Program-made: the position numbers and the translations under genes
Notes under the pieces: generated by a model
Database searches by the model: none
What the model was told of the DNA's origin: nothing
Seen by the model: the letters and a program-made list of their open reading frames with translations, nothing else
Part shown: in pieces, positions 34,303-41,836 of the stretch
Layout of the letters: each line of letters starts with the position of its first letter
How positions within the stretch are numbered: the first letter of the stretch is position 1
NCBI GenBank assembly: GCA_045660865.1
Contig: JAZREP010000014.1
Location: 1-64,000, forward strand
DNA length: 64,000 nucleotides
Reading direction: 5' to 3'
Source: CAZRRV01 sp045660865
GTDB taxonomy: Bacteria; Bacillota; Clostridia; Oscillospirales; Acutalibacteraceae

Positions 34303-34809
34303 ATGTACAGAAACAGCAGACATTTGAATTACTTGAATATGCTAAAACTTTGGCCGAATGCTGCCGCAGTTGTGACCGGGAGCAAGGATTATTCAGGCAT
34401 TGGCGGTATTGTACGCTTTTATCAAACAAAGGAAGGCGTTTTGGTCGCAACAGAGATTGCAGGTTTACCTTTGCCAACTAGTGAATGCAGTAATCCAATA
34501 TTTGGATTCCATATTCACGCAGGGGAGAAGTGTAGCGGCAATGAGAACGACCCCTTTGCCAATACCTTAGCCCACTACAACATATATGATTGTCCGCATC
34601 CTTTTCATGCGGGCGATTTACCACCGCTTTTTGGGGTTAACGGTTATGCATTCTCGGTGTTTTTGACCGACAGGTTTTCGGTTAATGAGGTAGTGGACAA
34701 AACGATAGTTGTTCATTCTAAGGCAGACGATTTTACAACACAGCCGGCAGGCAATTCAGGTGTAAAAATAGCCTGCGGAGAAATCAAAAAAATGAAAACG
34801 GCTTGGTAA
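34303..34809 (+). CDS. Cu/Zn superoxide dismutase, no signal peptide
   Basis: A 168-residue SodC-family protein. All metal ligands can be placed: His70 and His72 in GFHIH, bridging His91 in AHYN, His99 and His102 in PHPFHAGD, Asp105, and His138 in IVVH. DDFTTQPAGNSG and IACG are the usual C-terminal landmarks. The N-terminus is polar and basic (MYRNSRHLNY), so it is predicted cytosolic, unlike most bacterial SodC, which are exported. ATG 34303 follows GAGG by seven bases; a GTG at 34297 is in frame but sits inside the site. Monocistronic between its own promoter and terminator. Confidence 0.9.
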   Translation: MYRNSRHLNYLNMLKLWPNAAAVVTGSKDYSGIGGIVRFYQTKEGVLVATEIAGLPLPTSECSNPIFGFHIHAGEKCSGNENDPFANTLAHYNIYDCPHPFHAGDLPPLFGVNGYAFSVFLTDRFSVNEVVDKTIVVHSKADDFTTQPAGNSGVKIACGEIKKMKTAW

Positions 34810-34833
34810 GAAAATCTTACCAAGCCGTTTTTG
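34795..34833. terminator. Bidirectional terminator
   Basis: A 17-bp perfect stem around CGGCTTGGTAAGA and TCTTACCAAGCCG; the SOD stop codon lies inside the stem. It separates SOD from the convergent tex gene. Confidence 0.92.
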
Positions 34834-34835
34834 TG

Positions 34836-36974
34836 TTATTGTGCTGCGGGTGGTTTCATAGTAAGCGAGATGCGTTTTGTTTTTGTGTCAACAGCCATTA
34901 CCCAAACTGTAACAATATCGCCAACCTTAAGGACTTCGGACGGGTGGCGTATATATCGGTTGGTAATCTGAGATATGTGTACAAGTCCGTCTTGGTGTAC
35001 GCCGATATCAACAAAAGCACCAAAGTCAATTACATTACGTACAGTACCGCGAAGCTCCATACCCGGTTTTAGGTGCGCCATATCCAAGATTTCTTTTTTG
35101 AGCATTGGTGGGGGCAAGGCATCACGAATATCTCGACCGGGTTTAGCAAGTTCGGCTACAATATCGGTAAGGGTGGGGACACCAACCTCCAATTTTGCTG
35201 CTAAATCGGTTACAGGCAATTCGTTAAGCTGTTCGGGTTTTAGTCCCGACAGTTCTATCTTTAATTCCTCCAGTAAACGCTTAGCAACCGAGTAGCTTTC
35301 GGGATGCACTGCGGTATTATCCAATAAATCTTTGCCGCCGGGGATACGCAAAAAGCCTGCACATTGTTCAAATGCTTTAGGACCTAGCTTTGCAACCTTT
35401 TTAAGTTCAGTTCGGCTTTTAAAACCGCCTGTTTCTTCACGGTAAGCAATAATATTCTTTGCAATGGAGGAGTTTATACCTGAAATATGCTCTAAAAGTG
35501 GGGCAGAAGCGGTGTTTAAATCTACACCGACAGCATTTACTGCGCCTTCAACAACACCCTCCAGCGTTTCGGATAATCTTGCTTGTGGCATATCGTGTTG
35601 ATATTGACCGACACCGATGGCTTTGGGGTCTATTTTAACAAGTTCAGCCAAGGGGTCTTGCAAACGGCGGGCAATTGAAACCGCAGAGCGCAGGGAAACA
35701 TCATAATCGGGGAATTCAGCCGCCGCAAGCTTTGAAGCGGAATATACCGAGGCACCAGCCTCGTTTACTACCATATAAGAAACGTCAGTACCGAGTTCAG
35801 GTAACAATTCAGCTACAAAAACCTCGGTTTCGTGCGAGGCTGTACCGTTACCGATGGAAATAACAGTTACCCCGTATTTTGCTACCCAACCCTTTACAAG
35901 CTGTCTTGCTTCTTCTATTTTACTGTGTGGTGGGGCAGGGTAAATAACACCTGTTTGCAGCACCTTGCCGTTTTCATTTACAACGGCGGCTTTACAGCCT
36001 GTGCGGTATCCGGGGTCTAATCCCAGTACAGTATGGTTTTTAACAGGCGGTTGCAATAGCAACTGCTTCAAATTAGTGCCGAATACTTTAATGGCTGATT
36101 CCTCAGCCTTTTCGGTTAATGCGTTGCGAATTTCACGCTCGACAGAAGGGAATATAAGGCGGTTGTATGCATCGGTTGCCGCAACGGCAACAAGCTCGGC
36201 ACAGTAGCCGTCATTTTTTACATAATCACGTGTAACGATGGTCATGGCACGCTCTAAATCAAAATCAAGCGAAACCTTTAATACTCCGTCTTTTTCACCA
36301 CGATTTACAGCCAACACACGGTGAGAAGGAATACGCTTTACGGCTTCTGTATATTCGTAATACATTTTATAAGTGCCGTTTTCGTCTTTTTTCTCGTCTG
36401 AAACCTTAGAAGAAAGTAATGCGTATTCCGACATAACTGCACGCAAACCTTTACGGATAGCGGCATCGTCTGAAATCAACTCGGCCAAAATGTCAGAAGC
36501 GCCCTGAAGCGCATCTTCAAGGGTGGGCACCTCGTCGGTTATAAAGGTTGTGGCAAAGGTGTCTAGGTCCTCTTTTGAGTCGTTTTGCTCTAAAATGCGC
36601 AAGGCTAACGGCTCAAGTCCCTTTTCCTTAGCAACAGAGGCACGAGTTTTTCTCTTTGGTCGGTAGGGTCTATACAAGTCTTCAAGCTCGGTCATAGTAG
36701 TAGCCGCTTGAATAGCCGCTAACAACTCCTCGGTCATTTTATCTTGTTCTGTGATAGTGGCAATAATTTTTTGGCGCTGTTCATCTAAATTGCGCAGATA
36801 TTTCAGTCGGTCAGTTAGCTCCCTTAATACCTGGTCATCTAAAGAACCCGTAGCCTCTTTGCGGTAGCGGGCAATAAAAGGAATCGTGTTTCCGTCATCA
36901 AAAAGTTTGATAGTGTTTTCGACTTGATAGGTTTTTAGGGAAAACTCATTCGATAGTATTTTTACTAAGTCCAT
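34836..36974 (-). CDS. tex: Tex family RNA-binding transcriptional accessory protein
   Basis: A 712-residue cytosolic protein with the Tex architecture: N-terminal helical region with FIARYRKEATGSLDD, the YqgF/RuvC-like domain with VLGLDPGYRTGCKAAVV, helix-hairpin-helix repeats near LNTASAPLLEHISGI, and a C-terminal S1 domain GMELRGTVRNVIDFGAFVDIG...HISQI. It binds nucleic acid and is linked to transcription and RNA turnover. Length is somewhat shorter than the roughly 720-780 usual. The lipoprotein gene upstream stops 11 nt before it. Confidence 0.95.
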   Translation of the reverse strand: MDLVKILSNEFSLKTYQVENTIKLFDDGNTIPFIARYRKEATGSLDDQVLRELTDRLKYLRNLDEQRQKIIATITEQDKMTEELLAAIQAATTMTELEDLYRPYRPKRKTRASVAKEKGLEPLALRILEQNDSKEDLDTFATTFITDEVPTLEDALQGASDILAELISDDAAIRKGLRAVMSEYALLSSKVSDEKKDENGTYKMYYEYTEAVKRIPSHRVLAVNRGEKDGVLKVSLDFDLERAMTIVTRDYVKNDGYCAELVAVAATDAYNRLIFPSVEREIRNALTEKAEESAIKVFGTNLKQLLLQPPVKNHTVLGLDPGYRTGCKAAVVNENGKVLQTGVIYPAPPHSKIEEARQLVKGWVAKYGVTVISIGNGTASHETEVFVAELLPELGTDVSYMVVNEAGASVYSASKLAAAEFPDYDVSLRSAVSIARRLQDPLAELVKIDPKAIGVGQYQHDMPQARLSETLEGVVEGAVNAVGVDLNTASAPLLEHISGINSSIAKNIIAYREETGGFKSRTELKKVAKLGPKAFEQCAGFLRIPGGKDLLDNTAVHPESYSVAKRLLEELKIELSGLKPEQLNELPVTDLAAKLEVGVPTLTDIVAELAKPGRDIRDALPPPMLKKEILDMAHLKPGMELRGTVRNVIDFGAFVDIGVHQDGLVHISQITNRYIRHPSEVLKVGDIVTVWVMAVDTKTKRISLTMKPPAAQ

Positions 36975-36984
36975 TAAAACAGCC

Positions 36985-38514
36985 TCACTTTGTTATCATT
37001 GAAAAATCAATTTCACCGCCGAAATTAAAAAAGACAGCGTTTTTAAAATCGTTAGAAATAGCGTAAATTTTATTAACCGAGCAAATCGGTACAATAGAAT
37101 ATTCGTTGGAGAGCGCCGATAAAGCATTTTTCAGCGCTTCGTTGCTGCCGTTGTTTGAATATTCCGCTAAATAAGAATCAAAACTGCCGTAATGTCTGTT
37201 CAAATAGTTTTGAGCAGAAGCATTTGAAAAAGTGAAAAGAAAGTCATAAACCGTTCCGCCGTTATCATTAAACGGCGCGAAAGCGATGGCGTAATTACCG
37301 TTTTGCAAGCGCTCGGACAATTCGGCCTCAGTATCTACATACTCAATATTTATACCATAGGCTCCCAAGGTTGTTTGCCAATAAGTGATGATTTTTTTCA
37401 GCACCGCCGAAAAATCATTGTCATTTATGCAAAGAACAGTAAGAGTAGGGGAACCGTACTCTTTTGAGTATTGCAAAAAGCGGTCATGCGCCGAAGCTTT
37501 ATCATATTGCGGATAGGTTATGGCTCCGCCTTTGTTTTTGAGTGTAAGCGGTATAATAGTGTCGGTTGGAGTCATATAACCTGATAATTCTTTTTTTACA
37601 CTTTTAAAATCTACTGCTCCGATTAATATGCTGCGCAGTTCCTTGCTGATGCTTGAATTGAAAACAAGGGAATAGGTAGAAACAGGGAATTTACTTATAG
37701 TAAAATCTTTGCTTGGCAGTCGGTTTTCAGCATTGTATAAAATACGACCGCCGTCAATATTTTCCTCTAAAAGCCGACCGGCAGTGTCATTATCATCAGC
37801 CAGAGAAAGGTAAACAGCATAGGCAGTCGCTTTAAAGTCTCCGTCATAATCGGTGCTTTTGTTTAGCACAAAACCGTTTTCCTCATCCCAATCTCCAACA
37901 TAAAAGCTGCCGTTAGAAAGAATGGATTTTTTATTTAAACCATACTGACCTTTTGTGCTTTTAAAAAATTCACGATTACAGGGCATAGCACAGGAGGAAG
38001 CCAGTATATAAGGGAAGTCAGCATACGGTGCCTCAAGTGTTATTGTCAGTTTGCTGTCACCCTGCACCTTTATACCGACATTATTAAAATCAACCGTGCC
38101 GTTGTAAAAATTTTCTGCATTGCTTATACAAAAAAGTGATTGGGCATATGGGCATCCTGTTGTACGGGTTAAGGCACGCTCGATGCCGAATGCGAAATCG
38201 TCAGCAGTTAGCGGTGTTCCGTCACGCCATTTTGCGTTGTCCTTTATTGTAAAGGTGTAGACAAGTCCGCTTTTTGAAACCTTACACTCAGCCGCACCGT
38301 CAACAGCCTTGTTTTCGCTGTTAAGCCTATACAATCCCTCAAAAATGTTCTTTATTAACAAAAGCTCACTGTCGCTTTTGGCAAGCTGAGGGTCGGCCGT
38401 TGTTATTTCGGTTTGAATTTCATAATATAGTTTAAAATCCTCTGGCTTACAACCCGCCAGAGATAAAATGAAGCAAATGATAAGTAAAAAGCTGCAAATC
38501 TTTTTATGTCGCAT
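36985..38514 (-). CDS. Family 5 solute-binding lipoprotein, orphan
   Basis: A 509-residue exported lipoprotein: MRHKK, a hydrophobic stretch, then lipobox LAGC near residue 22. The mature region starts DFKLYYEIQTEITTADPQLAKS and contains WRDGTPLTADDFAFGIERAL, a standard peptide-binding SBP-5 landmark. Like the one at 31252 it has no permease or ATPase gene beside it; tex follows 10 nt later. It may use a transporter encoded elsewhere or act as a sensor. Confidence 0.85.
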   Translation of the reverse strand: MRHKKICSFLLIICFILSLAGCKPEDFKLYYEIQTEITTADPQLAKSDSELLLIKNIFEGLYRLNSENKAVDGAAECKVSKSGLVYTFTIKDNAKWRDGTPLTADDFAFGIERALTRTTGCPYAQSLFCISNAENFYNGTVDFNNVGIKVQGDSKLTITLEAPYADFPYILASSCAMPCNREFFKSTKGQYGLNKKSILSNGSFYVGDWDEENGFVLNKSTDYDGDFKATAYAVYLSLADDNDTAGRLLEENIDGGRILYNAENRLPSKDFTISKFPVSTYSLVFNSSISKELRSILIGAVDFKSVKKELSGYMTPTDTIIPLTLKNKGGAITYPQYDKASAHDRFLQYSKEYGSPTLTVLCINDNDFSAVLKKIITYWQTTLGAYGINIEYVDTEAELSERLQNGNYAIAFAPFNDNGGTVYDFLFTFSNASAQNYLNRHYGSFDSYLAEYSNNGSNEALKNALSALSNEYSIVPICSVNKIYAISNDFKNAVFFNFGGEIDFSMITK

Positions 38515-38587
38515 TTCATTTCCGCCTTAAAAATATTCTTAAAATTATTATACTTAAAAATAAAACGTCTTTCAACAAAAAATTGCA

Positions 38588-38616
38588 TAAAAAAACACGG
38601 AATAACATTCCGTGTT
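38588..38616 (-). terminator. Terminator of the 6S-like RNA
   Basis: Minus-strand AACACGGAAT-GTT-ATTCCGTGTT followed by TTTTTTT. Confidence 0.9.
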
Positions 38617-38618
38617 GG

Positions 38619-38815
38619 AATCCCCGCACTGCCGCAATTTGCAAATTATAACCTGCAAAACAGCAGGTGGGTGACCGCCCCACGGCTTTGCGCTCCCTTC
38701 GTCCAACACGCATCAAGTGCGTGCCGGGAGGTCTGCAAGCCCACCGCAGGAGATGGGTCCCCTATAAATAAGGTTGTAGGGTTATATTGGCAAAATACGC
38801 GAACAGCGCAGGAAA
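38619..38815 (-). ncRNA. ssrS: 6S RNA (SsrS-like)
   Basis: A noncoding stretch of about 200 nt ending at an intrinsic terminator. The ends pair in a long bulged closing helix: CC-T-GC-G-CTG-TT-CGC at the 5' side against GCG-G-CAG-T-GC-G-GG at the 3' side. A large AT-rich open region follows on both strands (ATTTTGCCAATATAACC opposite GGTTATAATTTGC), then a GC-rich terminal arm with GGTGGG/CCCACC, CTCCC/GGGAG and CACGCA/TGCGTG. Long helix, central bubble and apical arm is the architecture of 6S RNA, which binds the housekeeping RNA polymerase. Exact ends are uncertain, and identity rests on structure, not on a covariance search. Confidence 0.6.
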
Positions 38816-38818
38816 AAA

Positions 38819-39112
38819 TTAATCTTCGATTTCGTATAGGTCTTGTAAACGATTGATAAAAGCATCAGAAACGGTGGCGTATTCGTCCTCATCCTCAATC
38901 TGTTCTAAATATTCCTCTCCGTCTTCCTCAAACACCTTTAAAATAACCAGCTCGCCGCTGTCTTCAAGTTGTTCTTGAGGGTCGTCATAAACGGGAAGTA
39001 GAGCAACATAGCGTCCGTCGTCGGTTTCTATGCGGTCCAAAACCTCAAAATTATATTCGTTGCCTTCCTCATCGGTAAGAGAAAGGACATCCGGCAAAAA
39101 TTCTTCACTCAT
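38819..39112 (-). CDS. DUF1292 family protein
   Basis: A very acidic 97-residue protein (many Asp/Glu), with the DUF1292/UPF0473 pattern LTDEEGNEYNFEVLD...YVALLPV and a second acidic block before RLQDLYE. Function unknown. TAGGAGG precedes the ATG. Its stop codon abuts the 5' end of the 6S-like RNA, so the RNA may be processed from, or start at the end of, this transcript. Confidence 0.9.
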   Translation of the reverse strand: MSEEFLPDVLSLTDEEGNEYNFEVLDRIETDDGRYVALLPVYDDPQEQLEDSGELVILKVFEEDGEEYLEQIEDEDEYATVSDAFINRLQDLYEIED

Positions 39113-39140
39113 ATTTTTATCCTCCTAATGGTGTATTCTT

Positions 39141-39169
39141 ATTGTACCCTTATGCGTAGATTTAGTCAA
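39141..39169 (-). promoter_or_regulatory. SigA-type promoter of the DUF1292 gene
   Basis: Minus-strand TTGACT (39164-39169), 17 bp, TACAAT (39141-39146), 28 bp before the start codon. Confidence 0.7.
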
Positions 39170-39253
39170 CCCATTTTTATACAGAATTTTTACCCAACAG
39201 ACCTTTAATTATTGAATATGCACAAAAAATATATAAAAATAATGAAAAAACTA

Positions 39254-39282
39254 TTGACAAAGCATAAAAGAAATGTTATATT
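39254..39282 (+). promoter_or_regulatory. SigA-type promoter of the 39.3-kb transcript
   Basis: Perfect TTGACA (39254-39259), 17 bp, TATATT (39277-39282). Confidence 0.75.
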
Positions 39283-39288
39283 ATAACC

Positions 39289-39498
39289 AGAGAAAGAAAT
39301 ATTCTCTAATCCACCCGAAAGAGGTCGATTCCAATGAACAGTGAAGTGGTTACCTTATAATAAACAAAAAGGGGTGGTCTTCGCTATCTACAAAAGTTTT
39401 GTCTTCAAACATCTAAGAATAAAAGAATAAACTGCAAAGGTGAGTCCAATGTTCTAATTGTTTTTAAGCGTTCCGGTAAAGCCGGAACGCTTTTTTTG
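39289..39498 (+). ncRNA. Unidentified noncoding RNA or long regulatory leader
   Basis: About 210 nt lie between a strong promoter and a perfect terminator with no real gene. Visible structure: GAGA...TCTC at 39290-39306, CCACCC (39311-39316) with GGGTGG (39372-39377), and the terminator. Two similar blocks, GAGGTCGATTCCAATG (39321-39336) and AGGTGAGTCCAATG (39438-39451), each look like a ribosome site followed by ATG, but the frames close after 8 and 2 codons. It does not match any riboswitch class I can recall. It is either a free small RNA or an attenuator for the FAD/Rieske gene 65 bp on. Confidence 0.55.
39466..39498 (+). terminator. Terminator ending the 39.3-kb transcript
   Basis: AAGCGTTCCGG-TAAAG-CCGGAACGCTT, perfect 11-bp stem followed by TTTTTTT. 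Confidence 0.93.
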
Positions 39499-39511
39499 AT
39501 AATTACAACGG

Positions 39512-39563
39512 AATAAACCGCACCCTTTTATCAAAATATAATGCTAGAAGGGTGCGATTTATT
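39512..39563 (+). promoter_or_regulatory. Hairpin covering the ribosome site of the FAD/Rieske gene
   Basis: AATAAA-C-CGCACCCTT (39512-39527) pairs with AAGGGTGCG-A-TTTATT (39548-39563): 15 of 16 positions, including a perfect 9-bp core. The AAGGGTG ribosome site and the first base of the TTG start codon lie in the 3' arm; the loop is 20 nt. Without a T run it is not a terminator; translational control is the simplest reading. Confidence 0.65.
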
Positions 39564-41005
39564 TGTATACAGAGTCTATTTGGTTAAAAGAGTGCGAAAT
39601 TGCTGCTCGCCCAAAACTGCAAGAGGATATAGAAACCGAGATAGCAGTGATTGGTGCCGGTCTTGCAGGGGTGCTGATTGCTCATCGTTTACAGCAAGCG
39701 GGAAAGCAGGTTGTAGTATTAGAGGCAGAAAGAATAGCAGGCGGTCAAACAAAAAACACTACTGCTAAAATTACAGCCCAGCATGGGTTTATTTACGATT
39801 ATTTGCTACGCAAATTCGGGCTCAGAAAGGCAACAGCTTATGCAACTGCTAACATGAGAGCGATTGAATGGTACAAAAAGATGGCAGAGAATATAGATTG
39901 CGATTTTATAGAGCAGGATGCATATATTTATTCACTTTTCAATACATCAAAACTTAAAGCGGAGGCAAAGGCTTGTAGAGAGGTAGGACTGCCTGCCGAA
40001 TTTGTTAATGATATTGAATTACCTTTCAATGTTGCAGGCGCAGTAAGAATGAAAGGACAGGCACAGTTTCAGCCGTTGCGATTTATTAAGGCCTTGGTAG
40101 ACGAGTTGACAATATATGAGAACACAAGGGTTAAAGAGGTTAAGGATAATACGCTTTTTTGTGATTACGCAAGAGTAGAGGCTGAAAAAATAGTTTTTGC
40201 CTGTCACTATCCGTTTGTTAACTTTCCGGGACTTTATTTTACACGAATGCATCAGGAACGCTCTTATGTGTTGGCTTTAACAAATGTCCCTAAGTTTAGC
40301 GGAATGTATATAAGAGATGAAAAGGGCGGCTATTCCTTCCGTTATTATAAAGATTTATTATTGCTGGGCGGCGGAGGCCATAGAACAGGTGATAATAAAA
40401 GCGGAGGGAAATATGAACTGCTTAAAAACACGGCAAACCGCTTGTTTCCAGAGTGTAAAGAGGTCGCGCGCTGGTCTGCGCAGGATTGCATAACTGCTGA
40501 CGGTATACCGTATATAGGTAGGTTTTCTAAAGGTAAGCCCGATTGGTATGTTGCAACGGGTTTTGGTAAGTGGGGTATGACTACCGCATCACTTGCCGCC
40601 GAGATTATTACCGATTTGATTTGCGGCAAAGAAAATGCGGCAACAGAAGTTTTTACACCAACCAGAATTTCACTAAACAGTGCGATAGGAATAGCAAAAG
40701 AGGGTATGCATTCGGCAAAAGGACTTATAAAAGAAAACCTAATAATTCCGCGTAACGCATTGGAAAATTTAGAGATAGGGCAGGGCGGAATAGTAGAATT
40801 TAAGGGAGAAAAACTTGGTGTTTATCGTAAAAGTGAAACGGAATATTACTGCGTTGATACCCGTTGCCCTCACCTTGGCTGCAGATTGGAGTGGAATCCG
40901 GATGAAAAAAGCTGGGATTGTCCTTGCCACGGTTCTAGATATGATTATACGGGTAAGCTGATTGATAATCCCGCACAGAAAAAACGCATTGACACAAAAA
41001 TATAA
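39563..41005 (+). CDS. FAD-dependent oxidoreductase with C-terminal Rieske domain
   Basis: A 480-residue DAO/glycine-oxidase-type flavoprotein: dinucleotide-binding GAGLAG at about 31-36, LEAERIAGGQT and ITAQHG near the N-terminus, and GIPYIGRF plus ATGFGKWGMT near the FAD site. The last 90 residues are a Rieske [2Fe-2S] domain with CPHLGC (435-440) and CPCHG (453-457), all four ligands present. This fusion occurs in Firmicutes (YhfW-like); substrate unknown. The start is TTG 39563, eight bases after AAGGGTG. It lies between the noncoding transcript and a strong terminator. Confidence 0.9.
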   Translation: MYTESIWLKECEIAARPKLQEDIETEIAVIGAGLAGVLIAHRLQQAGKQVVVLEAERIAGGQTKNTTAKITAQHGFIYDYLLRKFGLRKATAYATANMRAIEWYKKMAENIDCDFIEQDAYIYSLFNTSKLKAEAKACREVGLPAEFVNDIELPFNVAGAVRMKGQAQFQPLRFIKALVDELTIYENTRVKEVKDNTLFCDYARVEAEKIVFACHYPFVNFPGLYFTRMHQERSYVLALTNVPKFSGMYIRDEKGGYSFRYYKDLLLLGGGGHRTGDNKSGGKYELLKNTANRLFPECKEVARWSAQDCITADGIPYIGRFSKGKPDWYVATGFGKWGMTTASLAAEIITDLICGKENAATEVFTPTRISLNSAIGIAKEGMHSAKGLIKENLIIPRNALENLEIGQGGIVEFKGEKLGVYRKSETEYYCVDTRCPHLGCRLEWNPDEKSWDCPCHGSRYDYTGKLIDNPAQKKRIDTKI

Positions 41006-41017
41006 ATTATCAACAAT

Positions 41018-41058
41018 ATAAAAACCTCCTACAATCACTAATGTAGGAGGTTTTTTGG
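41018..41058. terminator. Bidirectional terminator
   Basis: AAAACCTCCTACA and TGTAGGAGGTTTT with an 8-nt loop and T run, between convergent genes. Confidence 0.9.
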
Positions 41059-41062
41059 TTTG

Positions 41063-41836
41063 TTAGTTGCCGCACTCAATACTGATTTGGTTAAACAAAT
41101 GTAAAATATCGTCAATTGAGGTGGCTTCTTTTTCGGCGCCGGCCTTATCCAATACAACTTGGCCTTTGTCCATCATTAAAAGGTGATTTCCGTATTCAAC
41201 GGCATATCTTAGATTGTGGGTGACCATAATTGCTGTCAGTTGTTTTTCTTTTACCAGCTTATCAGTCAGTTCCATTACAATATCGGCAGTTTTAGGGTCA
41301 AGCGCCGCCGTGTGCTCATCCAATAAAAGCAAGTCCATTGGTGTCATAGTGCTCATAAGTAGGGAAAGCGCCTGGCGTTGACCACCCGAAAGAAGACCAA
41401 CAGGAATATCCATCTTGTCTTCAAGGCCAAGCCCCAAGGTGCAGACAAGCTCACGGAACTCCTCACGTTTTTTGCGGTTAACCGCAAGGCTGAGTAAATA
41501 CGGTTTGCCCTTGTTTTCAGCCAGGGAAAGGTTTTCTAATATTGTCATACTGGGAACAGTGCCGACAGCAGGGTCTTGGAATACTCTACCGATTCTGCGA
41601 GCACGCTTGTATTCAGGCAGAGCGGAAATATCCTTGCCGTCTAAGAGCACAGAGCCGCCGTCAATCGGCAAACTGCCGCTGATAATATTGAGCATAGTTG
41701 TTTTGCCCGAACCGTTAGAGCCCACAACAGAAACAAATTCGCCCTTATTTACCGAAAGGGAAAAACCTTTGAACAATTGCGTTTCGTTAATGGTATTTGC
41801 GTTGAAAATCTTATCAATATTTTCTAAACGAATCAT
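41063..41836 (-). CDS. ABC transporter ATP-binding protein, TrpZ-like
   Basis: ATPase of the three-gene TrpXYZ-type importer, 257 residues. Walker A GSNGSGKTT, signature LSGGQRQ, Walker B LLLLDEHTA with the catalytic Glu, and the switch His in VTHNLRYA. It overlaps the permease gene by 4 nt (ATGA). A Trp-specific T-box upstream of the operon makes tryptophan the probable substrate. Confidence 0.88.
   Translation of the reverse strand: MIRLENIDKIFNANTINETQLFKGFSLSVNKGEFVSVVGSNGSGKTTMLNIISGSLPIDGGSVLLDGKDISALPEYKRARRIGRVFQDPAVGTVPSMTILENLSLAENKGKPYLLSLAVNRKKREEFRELVCTLGLGLEDKMDIPVGLLSGGQRQALSLLMSTMTPMDLLLLDEHTAALDPKTADIVMELTDKLVKEKQLTAIMVTHNLRYAVEYGNHLLMMDKGQVVLDKAGAEKEATSIDDILHLFNQISIECGN

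Noticed and set aside
38516..38856. Overlapping frames of 60-116 codons on both strands across the 6S-like region
   Set aside because: They lack ribosome sites and cross the intrinsic terminator; the strong closing helix and apical arm point to a structured RNA.
39334..39360. An 8-codon frame as a leader peptide for attenuation
   Set aside because: A weak ribosome site precedes it and the peptide has no run of one amino acid or link to a pathway, so attenuation by translation cannot be supported. It is noted only as part of the unidentified RNA.
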